Assembly (NCBI GenBank): GCA_018714445.1
Contig: DVNK01000009.1
Span: 1 to 54,566 of the forward strand
DNA: 54,566 nucleotides
Source: Candidatus Fimadaptatus faecigallinarum
GTDB taxonomy: Bacteria > Bacillota > Clostridia > Christensenellales > Aristaeellaceae
Direction of reading: 5' to 3'
The position numbers and the translations under genes are program-made. The notes beneath the pieces are model-generated. The model was given only the letters and a program-made list of their open reading frames with translations, was not told where the DNA came from and made no database searches. Shown here piece by piece: positions 17,291 to 26,316 of this stretch; position 1 is the stretch's first letter; every line of letters starts with the position of its first letter.

Positions 17291-17349
17291 ACGCATCTGC
17301 CTGCTGATGAACTGCTTGAGGCTGTCTTTTCATATCAGCCGTGAATAAC

Positions 17350-17645
17350 GGTTGATATTGCATTTTCCGACCAATGCGCTGAGCGGTGTGAATTGCATAT
17401 ACTGCCTGACGCGATGAGCAACGGGTATTGCATTACCTGATGCCACTCATTGCAGCAGGTATCGTATTTCCTGACCGACGCGCTGAGCCGCAGATATTGC
17501 ATTACCTGATGCCATGCATCGCAGCAGGTATCGCATTTCCCGGCTGACGCGCCGAGCCGCGGACATTGCATTACCGATGCCACGCATTGCAGCAGGTATC
17601 GTATTTCCTGACCGACGCGCTAAGCCGCAGACACTGCATTTACCA
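17350..17645. repeat. Degenerate 68-69-bp tandem repeat, about four copies
   Basis: The block GCAGCAGGTATCG recurs at 17452, 17521 and 17589, each followed by TTTCCTGACCGACGCGCTGAG-like and ATTGCATTACCTGATGCCA-like sequence. A more decayed copy precedes them from about 17350. The array lies between the ends of two convergent genes. Bases 17646-17874 show no further feature. Confidence 0.85.
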
Positions 17646-17874
17646 AACAGACCTCTGCACATAACGGCTACCGCCCGGTTTATCGCGGCATATGCGTCGC
17701 ATGCCTGTGACCGTATCCCGACAAAAGTACGGCTCGCAGTCAGACCGGCACGGCACCATATCGTCACTGTGCGCAATGCAGTCGCGGCAGGCATGCGGGT
17801 CGCCCCGCCGCCCGCCGCGATTGCGTCCACTCATCCGATCGCTATTGCGCCGACTGTCATGGCGCTGCGCTCGC

Positions 17875-18171
17875 TCACTTGACCAGTTCGTCCAGGTCTA
17901 TCACCGGCTTGCGCGCCGGACGGTATATCACAAAGCGCTTGCCTATGCACTGCACCGGCTCGGCATGTACGCGCTCGCACAGCTCGCCGCAGGCTTCCCG
18001 CGTGGTCATCGGCGCGCCGTCCTGCAGTCCCACTTTAATCAGTTCGCGCGCCTCCAACGCGTCCCAGGCCTGCTGACAGACCTCCTTGGTTATGCCATTG
18101 ATGCCTATGTGCAGTATCGTGGGCATTGTGTTGGCCATGCCCCTGAGCGCCGCGCGCTGCTTTGACGTCAT
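17875..18171 (-). CDS. yhbY: YhbY-family (CRM domain) RNA-binding protein
   Basis: A 98-residue CRS1-YhbY protein that associates with the 50S precursor. The family features are present: KQRAALRGMAN at the N-terminus, the HIGINGIT loop near residues 21-28 and GKRFVIYRP near the C-terminus. The start has GGGGGAG eight bases upstream. It follows obg by 21 bases, as in many Firmicutes, and is surely in the same transcript. Confidence 0.93.
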   Translation of the reverse strand: MTSKQRAALRGMANTMPTILHIGINGITKEVCQQAWDALEARELIKVGLQDGAPMTTREACGELCERVHAEPVQCIGKRFVIYRPARKPVIDLDELVK

Positions 18172-18192
18172 AGTATATCTCCCCCACGCAAA

Positions 18193-19458
18193 TTATTCAA
18201 CAAAGTCAAACTCCATATCGCCCACGCGCACCGTGTCGCCCTCGCCCGCGCCCTGCGCGCGCAGCTCGTCTATGACGCCCCAGCGCCTCAGCGTGCGATG
18301 GAACCAGTTCAGCGATTCCTCATCCGAGAAGTTCACAGAGTCTATCAGGTGCTGCATCGACGGCCCCACGACCTCGTATATACCGCCGTCGCATATCACG
18401 GTAAACGGCCGCTCCTCGGTCGGCAACGGCAGCTCGTCCGGCTCTATCGGCGCGGGCTCGGGCAGAGTGCGCAACATCGCCAGCACCGACCGCATTAGCG
18501 GCTTTACGCCCTCGCCGGTCGCCGCCGATATCGGATACACTTCGATGCCGCGATCCGCCACGTGCGCGCGCAGCCGCTCTATGTGCTCCTCGGCCCCGGG
18601 CAGGTCGGTCTTGTTGGCGGCCACAATCATCGGCCGGCTGGCCAGGTCGCCGTACTGCTCCAGTTCGCGCATTATGGCGTCGAAGTCGGCCACCGGATCG
18701 CGACCTTCGCTGCCCGACACGTCGACGACATGAAGCAGCATCCGCGTGCGCTCGACGTGGCGCAGGAAGTCGTGGCCCAGCCCCACGCCCTGGCTCGCGC
18801 CTTCGACCAGACCCGGTATGTCCGCCATGACGAAGCTCTCGCCGTCCTGACTGGCTATACCCAGATTGGGCGTCAGCGTCGTGAAGTGATAGTTGGCTAT
18901 CTTGGGCCGAGCCGCCGTCACCACCGACAGCAGCGTCGACTTGCCCACGTTCGGGAACCCCACCAGCCCCACGTCCGCTATCGACTTGAGCTCCAACATG
19001 ACCTCCAGCGGCTGGCACTTGACGCCGGGCTTGGCAAAGTTGGGCGCCTGACGCGTGGGCGTGGCAAAGTGCATGTTGCCAAACCCGCCGTTGCCGCCGC
19101 GCAGCAGCGTCTTCTTCTCGCCGGGCGTGTACAGATCCAGCAGTATGCGGCCGGTCTCCTTGTCGCGCACCAGCGTCCCCGGCGGCACCTCGATGACCAG
19201 ATTCGCGCCGCTGCGGCCCGATGAGCGCCGGTTCTTGCCCGGCTCGCCATTGGGCGCGGCATACGACCGCTTGTACCTGAAATCCAACAGAGTATGCATG
19301 CGCTCGGACGCCATGAACACTATGTCTCCACCGCGCCCGCCGTCGCCGCCATCCGGTCCGCCCTGCTGCACGTACTTCTCGCGGTGGAACGACACGCAGC
19401 CATTGCCGCCATCGCCCGCCTTGACCTTTATCGTCACGATATCTACAAATAAAGCCAT
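18193..19458 (-). CDS. obg: GTPase Obg (CgtA)
   Basis: A 421-residue essential GTPase linked to 50S assembly and stress signalling. It has the glycine-rich Obg fold (about 1-158, with GGDGGRGGDIVF), a G domain with G1 GFPNVGKST, DIPG and ANKTD, and a C-terminal OCT domain (about 345-421). I choose ATG 19458, since MALFVDIVTIKVKAG is the usual Obg start and GTGGGG lies upstream; a longer in-frame version would only add non-conserved residues. rplU and rpmA, which often precede obg, are absent here. Confidence 0.96.
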   Translation of the reverse strand: MALFVDIVTIKVKAGDGGNGCVSFHREKYVQQGGPDGGDGGRGGDIVFMASERMHTLLDFRYKRSYAAPNGEPGKNRRSSGRSGANLVIEVPPGTLVRDKETGRILLDLYTPGEKKTLLRGGNGGFGNMHFATPTRQAPNFAKPGVKCQPLEVMLELKSIADVGLVGFPNVGKSTLLSVVTAARPKIANYHFTTLTPNLGIASQDGESFVMADIPGLVEGASQGVGLGHDFLRHVERTRMLLHVVDVSGSEGRDPVADFDAIMRELEQYGDLASRPMIVAANKTDLPGAEEHIERLRAHVADRGIEVYPISAATGEGVKPLMRSVLAMLRTLPEPAPIEPDELPLPTEERPFTVICDGGIYEVVGPSMQHLIDSVNFSDEESLNWFHRTLRRWGVIDELRAQGAGEGDTVRVGDMEFDFVE

Positions 19459-19654
19459 ATCCCCACGCGGGCCCATGCCCGCCCTCCATGACAGTTTGAG
19501 CCGCGGCATGCGCCGCCAGCGCTAACAGCATATTCCGTTTTATCGCCCTTGACAAGCATACTGGCGATAAACCCGCATTAATATTTTGCCCGACTGCGGG
19601 CGCGCGATTCAGCCAGGCGCCCTATCCGCTGATTGAGCGGCACCCGCCGCCATA

Positions 19655-19698
19655 TAAAAGTAAACCGCCGGCAGGCGCTTGAACACGCCCACCGGCGG
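19655..19698 (-). terminator. Terminator-like hairpin downstream of nfnB
   Basis: On the minus strand, CCGCCGG (19692-19698) and CCGGCGG (19665-19671) pair, with further inner pairs GGGCG/CGCCT, and are followed by TTTACTTTTAT. It lies about 280 bases past the nfnB stop, so the transcript would have a long 3' region. Confidence 0.65.
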
Positions 19699-19880
19699 AT
19701 ATATTGCACTAACGCGCAGTGCATCCCGTTCACTATCGGCGACGTCCTGCCGATGAGCTCTACGCTCACCGCTACTGACGCTAAAGCATCGCAAACTTCA
19801 TCAGCATAATATGCCCCGCTGCATCGCACGCTGCACTTTAATTGCGCATCGCATCAACATTGAGCCCTGCGCTCAATTTA
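19699..19880 (-). other. Hairpin-rich non-coding stretch, possible structured RNA
   Basis: Several short perfect stems follow one another: GCACT/AGTGC (19706-19722), ATCGGC/GCCGAT (19735-19754), TGAGC/GCTCA (19754-19768) and ATTGAGC/GCTCAAT (19859-19877). On the minus strand they lead into the terminator-like hairpin at 19655-19698. No known riboswitch, SRP, 6S, tmRNA or RNase P signature was recognised. It may be a 3' UTR element of nfnB or a separate RNA. Bases 19881-19976 show nothing. Confidence 0.4.
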
Positions 19881-19976
19881 CCGCAATGCCTGCATCGCAT
19901 GCCGCGTCAATATCTAACGCAACGGCATAACATGCCGCGCATAGCGACGCGGGGGTTGCAGCGCCTGATTCGCTGC

Positions 19977-21350
19977 TCATTTGCCTTTAAGATACTCGTC
20001 GATCTCGCGCGCGGCCTGCTTGCCCGCGCCCATAGCAAGTATTACCGTGGCAGCGCCGGTCACGGCGTCGCCGCCGGCCCAGACTGCCTCGCGGCTGGTA
20101 TGCAGCGAATCCTCGCGCACGACCAGGCAGCCCTTGCGGTTGGTCTCAAGCCCCGGCGTGGTGGAAGCTATCAGCGGATTGGGGCTCGTGCCTATCGCAA
20201 CGATGACCATGTCCACGTCCAGCACGAACTCGGTGCCCGGCAGCTCGACCGGACGGCGACGCCCCGATGCGTCCGGCTCGCCCAGCTCGCAGCGTATCGC
20301 CTTCAGGCCTCTGACCCAGCCCTTCTCGTCGCCCAGCACCTCCAGCGGCGCGACCAGGTTCATGAACTCGACGCCCTCTTCGCGCGCGTGGTGTATCTCC
20401 TCGCGCCGCGCAGGCATTTCCTCAAATCCGCGCCGGTACACGATATAGCTTTGTGCGCCCATGCGCAGCGCACACCGCGCCGCATCCATGGCCACATTGC
20501 CCCCGCCGATTATCGCGGCGCGCTTGGCGTGCATTATCGGAGTATGCGCGCCGGGCTTGTATGCCTTCATCAGGTTTATGCGCGTGAGGTATTCATTGGC
20601 CGAATACACTCCATTCAGATCCTCGCCGGGCACGCGCATGAAGTTGGGCAGACCCGCGCCCGAACCTATGAACACCGCCTTGAACCCATCGTCAAACAGC
20701 TCGTCTATCGTGTGCGTGCGGCCGATTACCTGATTGAGGCGTACATTAACGCCCATGCGCTCCAGCGTATCGACCTCGCGCCGCACGAGATCCTTAGGCA
20801 GCCTGAACTCGGGTATGCCATAGATCAGCACGCCGCCCGGCGCATGCAGCGCCTCAAATACCGTCACGTCATACCCCAGCCGCCGCAGGTCGCCCGCGCA
20901 CGTAAGCCCCGACGGACCTGCGCCCACGACCGCCACGCGCACGCCATTGGACGGCGGACATTCGACTTCATGCTCGCCTGCCATGTGCCGGTCGGCCACG
21001 AACCGCTCAAGCCGGCCTATCGCCACGCTCTGGCCCTTTATGCCCAGCACGCACTTGCTCTCGCACTGGCTCTCCTGGGGGCACACGCGCCCGCACACCG
21101 CCGGCAGGCTGTTGGTCAGCCGTATCGCCTGATATGCGCCCTCGTAGTCGCCCTGCTTTATATGCGATATGAACTCAGGTATGTGCACGTTGACCGGACA
21201 TCCGGTCACGCAACGCGGATTCTTGCAGTTCAGACAGCGCGCAGCCTCAGCCGCCGCATCGCTCTCGCTATAGCCCAACGCAACCTCGTCAAAGTTGGTA
21301 GCCCGCACCTTGGGAGACTGCTCGGGCATGGCCACGCGCTCACTTGACAT
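19977..21350 (-). CDS. nfnB: NfnB-type NADPH-dependent oxidoreductase subunit (GltD/GltA-like)
   Basis: A 457-residue flavoprotein. The N-terminus has a cysteine set for [4Fe-4S] clusters (CLNCKNPRC then GCPV, later CGRVCPQESQCESKC), then an FAD Rossmann motif GAGPSGLTCAGDL and an NADPH motif GGGNVAMDAARCA. Alone it looks like the glutamate synthase small subunit. It overlaps nfnA by 11 bases, however, and that pairing is typical of NfnAB, which links NADH, NADPH and ferredoxin by electron bifurcation. No glutamate synthase large subunit is in the window. I favour NfnB; a sulfide dehydrogenase SudA-type role is a close alternative. Confidence 0.85.
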   Translation of the reverse strand: MSSERVAMPEQSPKVRATNFDEVALGYSESDAAAEAARCLNCKNPRCVTGCPVNVHIPEFISHIKQGDYEGAYQAIRLTNSLPAVCGRVCPQESQCESKCVLGIKGQSVAIGRLERFVADRHMAGEHEVECPPSNGVRVAVVGAGPSGLTCAGDLRRLGYDVTVFEALHAPGGVLIYGIPEFRLPKDLVRREVDTLERMGVNVRLNQVIGRTHTIDELFDDGFKAVFIGSGAGLPNFMRVPGEDLNGVYSANEYLTRINLMKAYKPGAHTPIMHAKRAAIIGGGNVAMDAARCALRMGAQSYIVYRRGFEEMPARREEIHHAREEGVEFMNLVAPLEVLGDEKGWVRGLKAIRCELGEPDASGRRRPVELPGTEFVLDVDMVIVAIGTSPNPLIASTTPGLETNRKGCLVVREDSLHTSREAVWAGGDAVTGAATVILAMGAGKQAAREIDEYLKGK

Positions 21351-22188
21351 TGCCTATACCTCCAATTCTGCACTTGTGCTCTTCAAACGCGCGCGACTCC
21401 TGATCGCGGTACGCGCCCAGCCGCCGCATCAAGCCGTCGAAGTCGACCTTGTGACCGTCGAACTCAGGGCCGTCCACGCAGGCATACTTTACCTGACCGT
21501 CGACCGTGACGCGGCAACCGCCGCACATGCCCGTGCCATCGACCATGATGGGATTCAGGCTCACCAGCGTGCGTATGCCCAGCGGCCGCGTGGCTTCGGC
21601 CACGACCTTCATCATGATCGGCGGGCCGATAGCTATCACCAGGTCGTAGTGCTCGCCGCGCTCCATCAGCTGGTTGAACACGTCGGTCACAAAGCCCTTT
21701 GCGCCGCGCGTGCCGTCGTTGGTGGCCACGTACAGATGGTCGGCCAGCGCGCCCAGTTCGTCCTGCAGCACCAGCAGGTTCTCGGTGCGCGCGCCGACGA
21801 TCACGTCCACATAGATCCCCGCGCCCGACAGATACCTCACCTGTGGGTACAGCACCGCCGTGCCCACGCCGCCGCCTATGCACAACACGCGTCGCGCGTC
21901 GCCAAACTCCGTCGGCCGGCCCAGCGGCCCGGTAACCGATGCAAACTCGCCGCCCACCGGCGTCTCACCCATAAGCGTAGTAGACAGACCCACCATCTGC
22001 ACCAGCAGCGTTATCGCACCGGTCGCGGCGTCAGCTCCGCCTATCGTCAGCGGTATGCGCTCGCCGTCCTCGACCGCGCGCACTATCACGAACTGCCCGG
22101 GTCGCGCCTTGGCGGCCACGTCGGGCGCGCTCACGTCTATGCGCATCAGCCCCGGCGCGAGCAGCTGTTTTGCAAGCACCTTATGCAT
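21340..22188 (-). CDS. nfnA: NfnA-type ferredoxin-NADP reductase subunit (FAD/NAD-binding, [2Fe-2S])
   Basis: A 282-residue protein of the sulfide/dihydroorotate dehydrogenase-like FAD/NAD-binding family. It has an FAD-binding beta barrel with RPGQFVIV and RIPLTI, a NAD-binding region with GGGVGTAVLYP, and the C-terminal cysteine cluster MCGGCRVTV...YACVDG expected for a [2Fe-2S] site. ATG 22188 is chosen because AGGGGG precedes it and the conserved MHKVLAKQ-type start begins there. With the overlapping nfnB it should form a cytosolic complex that balances NADH, NADPH and ferredoxin pools in an anaerobe. Confidence 0.87.
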   Translation of the reverse strand: MHKVLAKQLLAPGLMRIDVSAPDVAAKARPGQFVIVRAVEDGERIPLTIGGADAATGAITLLVQMVGLSTTLMGETPVGGEFASVTGPLGRPTEFGDARRVLCIGGGVGTAVLYPQVRYLSGAGIYVDVIVGARTENLLVLQDELGALADHLYVATNDGTRGAKGFVTDVFNQLMERGEHYDLVIAIGPPIMMKVVAEATRPLGIRTLVSLNPIMVDGTGMCGGCRVTVDGQVKYACVDGPEFDGHKVDFDGLMRRLGAYRDQESRAFEEHKCRIGGIGNVK

Positions 22189-22240
22189 AATCAAATACCC
22201 CCTGAGTTCATAATGGCTGTGTTTTTGAGCCATTTAGTTC

Positions 22241-22269
22241 ATTATAGCACGAATATTTGACGCTGTGAA
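22241..22269 (-). promoter_or_regulatory. Likely sigma-A promoter of nfnA-nfnB, with a leader hairpin
   Basis: On the minus strand, -35 TTCACA (22264-22269), 17-base spacer and extended -10 TGCTATAAT (-10 at 22241-22246). The leader contains a small stem AATGGCT/AGCCATT (22212-22234) before the ribosome binding site. Confidence 0.72.
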
Positions 22270-22915
22270 TAGCCTTCAATTTCTTTCCGCGCGAATTTTG
22301 CATATTTTAGCACGGTTTGCAGCCGCTCAGCGCGGTTCTAACATGTCGATTACGCCTCATAGCTGCGCTCCCCGCCCGGCACATCGGCGGAACTTGCGCA
22401 TGCCGCGGATTGCTGAGCCGAACGCTTTAACACACGCAAGCATCAATTCCGCCAGCAAGCAACGCTGTCAACATATCTATCTGATGAAGCCGCCGGTACC
22501 ATGCCGCACAATGCAAGCGTCGACCGCAAGCGCCGCCCACGTCAAGCCCCATTTACGCTGGAATACCGCATGCAACGCCGCTCCGGGCATATTCGCCTGC
22601 ATTTGATCGCATTCGCCACATGCCTCCACTTGTCTGCACGGCACATGCGTTTGCGAGTCGGATTTGCCCCGCAAGTTCTCATTTCGGCATTGTTCCTCCA
22701 CTTCATGCCACTTGTACCAGGTTTTAATCGCTTGTATTCCACTTACATCCACTTTGTCGCCTTTTCGGCCAGAATACGCCCTCTTTTTGCGTCCACAATC
22801 GCCACTTGCGCAGTGCACGCGCCACTCGTCACCACCTGCGCCTCCGCCGCTTCTCACTGCCTGTTCGATCCGCCCCGTCAGATCTACCCATTCTGGCCAT
22901 CACCCCAAATGATAC
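22270..22915. other. 646 bases without a recognisable gene
   Basis: Open frames on both strands here have no family resemblance, no ribosome binding sites and random-looking composition. No repeat with more than two copies and no tRNA was seen. It separates the end of one minus-strand unit from the promoter of nfnA and may be decayed sequence. Confidence 0.5.
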
Positions 22916-22951
22916 GCAAAAACGGCCCCCACCAGAACCGGTAGGGGCCGC
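22916..22951 (-). terminator. Rho-independent terminator of the solute-binding-like gene
   Basis: On the minus strand, GGCCCC (22944-22949) and GGGGCC (22924-22929), with extra pairs CC/GG inside, form a stem followed by GTTTTTG. It lies 15 bases past the stop of the upstream gene. Confidence 0.88.
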
Positions 22952-22965
22952 CTGATATACAGTTG

Positions 22966-23961
22966 TCACGCCGCGTCGGGCTGAGCCGTCTGTTCAGTTG
23001 AGGCATCTGGCGCAGGCGTGGCGTCAACCGCCGTCTCGGTTGCATCGGGCGGTTGGGTTGCCGCTGACGACTCGGCAGCGGCGTCGGTCGAGGTCCCGTC
23101 CGATTGAGCCGCCTCGGACTGGTCAGCAGCGGACTGGGGCGCTTGCGATTGCGCCGCATCGGCCGTCGCCTCGGGCGCCGGCGTCGCCTGTGCGTTCAGC
23201 GAATCCACCGTCAGCTCGCTGGGCAGGTTGGCGATCTCCTGGCGCTGCTGCTCTTCCTGTTCGATGAGCCAATCGGGCTTATCGGCGCGGAAGCGCTCGC
23301 TGAACACGTTCAGCAGTTCGATGCACTTGTCCACCTTGTCGGTATACGACATAACGACAAAGTACATGCCGGAATTGGATATGATGTTCTCATTGATGAA
23401 CCCGTATAGCGGCTCGGCCGGCAGCGCATATACATGGCGTTCGTTGCTGTATATCGTGTTGCCGTTTTCGTCCTGACCGGCGGGCGCAGCGCGGGTCACG
23501 GTCTCAAGATCCTGACCGGTCACATCCAGCGCGCCGCTTTCAATGTACTCGTCCAGCGGCGTCGCCAGCTCCTGAGCCACGAACGACGCAAACGTCTGCT
23601 CGTCGACCATGTAAATGTCGCCCTCATGCGAAGCCAGGCGCGTCATCAGCAGCTGCGGGCCGTACACGTCGTCCTCGGAGCCGTAGTTGACGACGTAGAA
23701 GTTGAGTTCTTCCATGTCGCCCTCGTCCTCGCCGACGAAGAGCGGAGCCAGTTCCTCTTCAAGCGCCTTTATGTTCTCCTCCACGTACGCCGTGCTGAGG
23801 AAGTACACCTCCAGCCGCTTTTCACGCGGCGGCTTGTATTCGGTTATGCTGTACGTCAGGTTCCAGCCCGCCACAAATATCACTATCATCAGCAGATATT
23901 TCCAGGAGCTGTACAACCAGTGATTCTTCAGCCGCTCCTTTGTAATCCGGGTATCGGGCAT
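22966..23961 (-). CDS. Membrane-anchored protein with a solute-binding-like region
   Basis: A 331-residue protein with one N-terminal membrane segment (about 16-37) and an outer part. The stretch around VYFLSTAYVEENIKALEEEL and GDIYMVDEQTFASFVAQ, followed by PLDEYIESGALDV, resembles extracellular solute-binding proteins that read out a substrate near the middle of the fold, but the region is shorter than usual. The last 75 residues are Ala/Thr/Asp/Gln-rich low complexity. AAAGGATG lies about nine bases before ATG 23961. It follows lysS on the same strand with a 49-base gap and could be co-transcribed. No transporter partner is adjacent, so the function stays unknown. Confidence 0.6.
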   Translation of the reverse strand: MPDTRITKERLKNHWLYSSWKYLLMIVIFVAGWNLTYSITEYKPPREKRLEVYFLSTAYVEENIKALEEELAPLFVGEDEGDMEELNFYVVNYGSEDDVYGPQLLMTRLASHEGDIYMVDEQTFASFVAQELATPLDEYIESGALDVTGQDLETVTRAAPAGQDENGNTIYSNERHVYALPAEPLYGFINENIISNSGMYFVVMSYTDKVDKCIELLNVFSERFRADKPDWLIEQEEQQRQEIANLPSELTVDSLNAQATPAPEATADAAQSQAPQSAADQSEAAQSDGTSTDAAAESSAATQPPDATETAVDATPAPDASTEQTAQPDAA

Positions 23962-24010
23962 GGGTACACATCCTTTCGCTTATGCGCTCAACAGGCATGG
24001 CGCACGCGGC

Positions 24011-25570
24011 TCAGTCGCGGGGTTTCATCGTGGGGAACAATATGACGTCGCGTATCGTATCCGAATTGGTCAGCATCATGACGCACCGGTCGACGCCTAT
24101 GCCCATGCCGCCCGTCGGAGGCAGCCCGTATTCCAGCGCCGTGATGTAATCGTCGTCCATCATGCCGGCTTCCTCATCGCCCTTGGCGCGCAGCTCGACC
24201 TGCTTGAGGAAGCGCTGCTTCTGATCTATCGGATCGTTCAGCTCGGAGAACGCATTGCCGATCTCGCTGCGACAGATGAAGAACTCAAAGCGCTCGGTCA
24301 GGCGCGGATCGCCCGGCGTATGCTTGGCCAGCGGCGAAACCTCTACCGGATATGTCGTTATGAACGTCGGCTGCACCAGCTGCTCCTCGACCTTCTGATC
24401 GAAGCACTCGTACAGCGCGTTGCCCCAGGTCGGATCGGCGGTCGGCGGCAGCTCCACGCCCTTTGACTTAGCCGCAGCCACGGCTTCGGCGTCATCGGTT
24501 ATCGCCATGAAGTCAATGCCGACGTACTTCTTTACGGCTTCGGCCATCGTCATGCGCGGCCAGCCGGGCGTCAGATCCACCTTTTCGCCCATCCACTCTA
24601 TCTGGTATGTGCCCAGTATGCTCTTGGCGGCGCCCGATATCATGCCCTCGGCTATGTCCATCATGTCGGTGTAATCGGCATACGCCTGGTACAGCTCAAT
24701 CGACGTGAACTCGGGATTGTGGCGCGGGTCCATGCCCTCGTTGCGGAATATGCGGCCGATCTCGTATACGCGCTCCATGCCGCCGACTATAAGGCGCTTG
24801 AGCGGCAATTCGGTAGCAATGCGCATGTACATGTTTATATCCAGCGTGTTGTGGTGCGTCACGAACGGGCGCGCCGTTGCGCCGCCGGATATGGTATTGA
24901 GCACCGGCGTCTCGACCTCGATATAGCCGCGCGCATCCAGATAGTCGCGCATGTACTTTATGAACCGCGAGCGCACCTCAAACGTGTGGCGAACCTCCGG
25001 GTTCATTATCAGATCCACATAGCGCTGGCGATAGCGCAGCTCGCGATCCTTGAGCCCGTGGAATTTCTCCGGCAGCGGCCGCAGCGACTTGCTCAGCAGC
25101 TTGAGCTCCATGACCTTTATCGACATCTCGCCGGTGCGCGTGCGGAACAGCTCGCCCTTTACGCCGATTATGTCGCCTATGTCCAGGTCCTTGAACGCGG
25201 CGTAGCACTCGTCGCCGACGTTATCCCGGCGCACATATGCCTGTATCTGGCCCTCTCTGTCCATTATGTGGCAGAAGCTGGCCTTGCCCATAATGCGGCG
25301 CGACATCATGCGCCCGGCCATCGAAACCTCCAGATGCGGCGCGCACTCGTGGTTTTCGGCATCGGCGTCGTCGCCATGTTCGGCGCGGAACTGCGCCTCC
25401 AGCCGCTCATACTCGGCTATCGCGGAGGCCGAATGCCAAGTCACGTCGTACCGCATTACCTGGTACGGGTCCTTACCCTGACTGACCAGCGCGGCCAGCT
25501 TGTCGCGGCGTATCTGTTCCTGCTCGCTGAGCGCCTCGGCGGACGCGGGCCGGTTTTCCTCATTTGCCAT
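24011..25570 (-). CDS. lysS: Lysyl-tRNA synthetase, class II
   Basis: A 519-residue cytosolic enzyme that charges tRNA-Lys. The N-terminal OB-fold anticodon-binding domain (about 75-175) is followed by the class II catalytic core: motif 2 in EIGRIFRNEGMDPRHNPEFT and motif 3 in GGMGIGVDRCVMML near the C-terminus. The start has AGGAG ten bases upstream. It follows greA by 31 bases, the common greA-lysS pairing, and probably uses the greA promoter. Confidence 0.97.
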   Translation of the reverse strand: MANEENRPASAEALSEQEQIRRDKLAALVSQGKDPYQVMRYDVTWHSASAIAEYERLEAQFRAEHGDDADAENHECAPHLEVSMAGRMMSRRIMGKASFCHIMDREGQIQAYVRRDNVGDECYAAFKDLDIGDIIGVKGELFRTRTGEMSIKVMELKLLSKSLRPLPEKFHGLKDRELRYRQRYVDLIMNPEVRHTFEVRSRFIKYMRDYLDARGYIEVETPVLNTISGGATARPFVTHHNTLDINMYMRIATELPLKRLIVGGMERVYEIGRIFRNEGMDPRHNPEFTSIELYQAYADYTDMMDIAEGMISGAAKSILGTYQIEWMGEKVDLTPGWPRMTMAEAVKKYVGIDFMAITDDAEAVAAAKSKGVELPPTADPTWGNALYECFDQKVEEQLVQPTFITTYPVEVSPLAKHTPGDPRLTERFEFFICRSEIGNAFSELNDPIDQKQRFLKQVELRAKGDEEAGMMDDDYITALEYGLPPTGGMGIGVDRCVMMLTNSDTIRDVILFPTMKPRD

Positions 25571-25601
25571 ATGATAGCACTCCTAATATTTGATTGCGGG
25601 C

Positions 25602-26090
25602 TCAGTTGCTGCGCACCGACAGTATCTTCATCTTTATCATGCCGTCGGGAGCGGCGACCTCGACCGTATCGCCCACATGCGCGCCCAGCAACGCCGCGCC
25701 CATAGGCGACTCGTTGGATATGCGGTTCTGGGTTATGTCGGCCTCGGTGGAGCCGGTTATCGTGTACTCGTCCTCCTCGTTGAACTCGACGTCCAGCACG
25801 CGCACAGTCGAGCCCAGGCCCACCTCATCCTTGTCCAGCTCGCTGCTGTCCACTATCTGCGCGTGGCGCAGCATGTTGTCCAGCTCCAGTATGCGGCCTT
25901 CCATGAACGCCTGTTCGTTTTTGGCCTCCTCATACTCGGCGTTTTCGCTCAGGTCACCGAAGCCGCGTGCGACGCGGATCTTCTCGGCCACCTCGGCGCG
26001 CTTGGTCTTGAGCAGGTAATCCAGCTCTTCTTCGAGCTTCTTAAAGCCCTCCTGGGTCATCACAAACAGGCCATTCTGATCCTGTGCCAT
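25602..26090 (-). CDS. greA: Transcription elongation factor GreA
   Basis: A 162-residue factor that rescues backtracked RNA polymerase by stimulating transcript cleavage. It has the N-terminal coiled coil, with [16 protein letters not shown] and the acidic tip [13 protein letters not shown], and a C-terminal FKBP-like domain with [18 protein letters not shown] 26090 has AGGAGGAG seven bases upstream. An in-frame extension of 41 residues upstream has no conserved sequence. First gene of the greA-lysS unit. Confidence 0.97.
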   Translation of the reverse strand: MAQDQNGLFVMTQEGFKKLEEELDYLLKTKRAEVAEKIRVARGFGDLSENAEYEEAKNEQAFMEGRILELDNMLRHAQIVDSSELDKDEVGLGSTVRVLDVEFNEEDEYTITGSTEADITQNRISNESPMGAALLGAHVGDTVEVAAPDGMIKMKILSVRSN

Positions 26091-26225
26091 ATAAAACTCC
26101 TCCTGTCGCGCACTCAGCGCCATATAAATAAATAACAAACGGCGAATTGCCTCGCCGCTTGTCTGAAGCGCCGGCTCGCTCCCCACTCGCCGGCGTCTCT
26201 CTGTCGCAAACAACCATTGGGCATA

Positions 26226-26255
26226 AGTATACAGTATAACGCGTTAATTTGTCAA
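26226..26255 (-). promoter_or_regulatory. Strong sigma-A promoter of greA-lysS
   Basis: On the minus strand, a consensus -35 TTGACA (26250-26255) and -10 TATACT (26226-26231) are separated by 18 bases. The leader is about 130 bases. Confidence 0.78.
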
Positions 26256-26316
26256 CCGTACTCGCGCAACGCGTGGGTTTTTTCACTACTTTTTGCCCTG
26301 CGCGCCACATTTTGCG

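Noticed and set aside
19699-19830. tRNA or a known riboswitch in the hairpin-rich gap
   Set aside because: No acceptor/T-loop pattern and no conserved riboswitch core was found, only generic stems.
19977-21350. Glutamate synthase small subunit as the name of the flavoprotein gene
   Set aside because: It overlaps a sulfide/dihydroorotate dehydrogenase-like FAD/NAD-binding gene, the arrangement of NfnAB, and no large glutamate synthase subunit is present. Still not excluded by sequence alone.
22477-22944. Possible small genes in the gap between nfnA and the solute-binding-like gene
   Set aside because: Frames on both strands have random composition, no binding sites and no motif.
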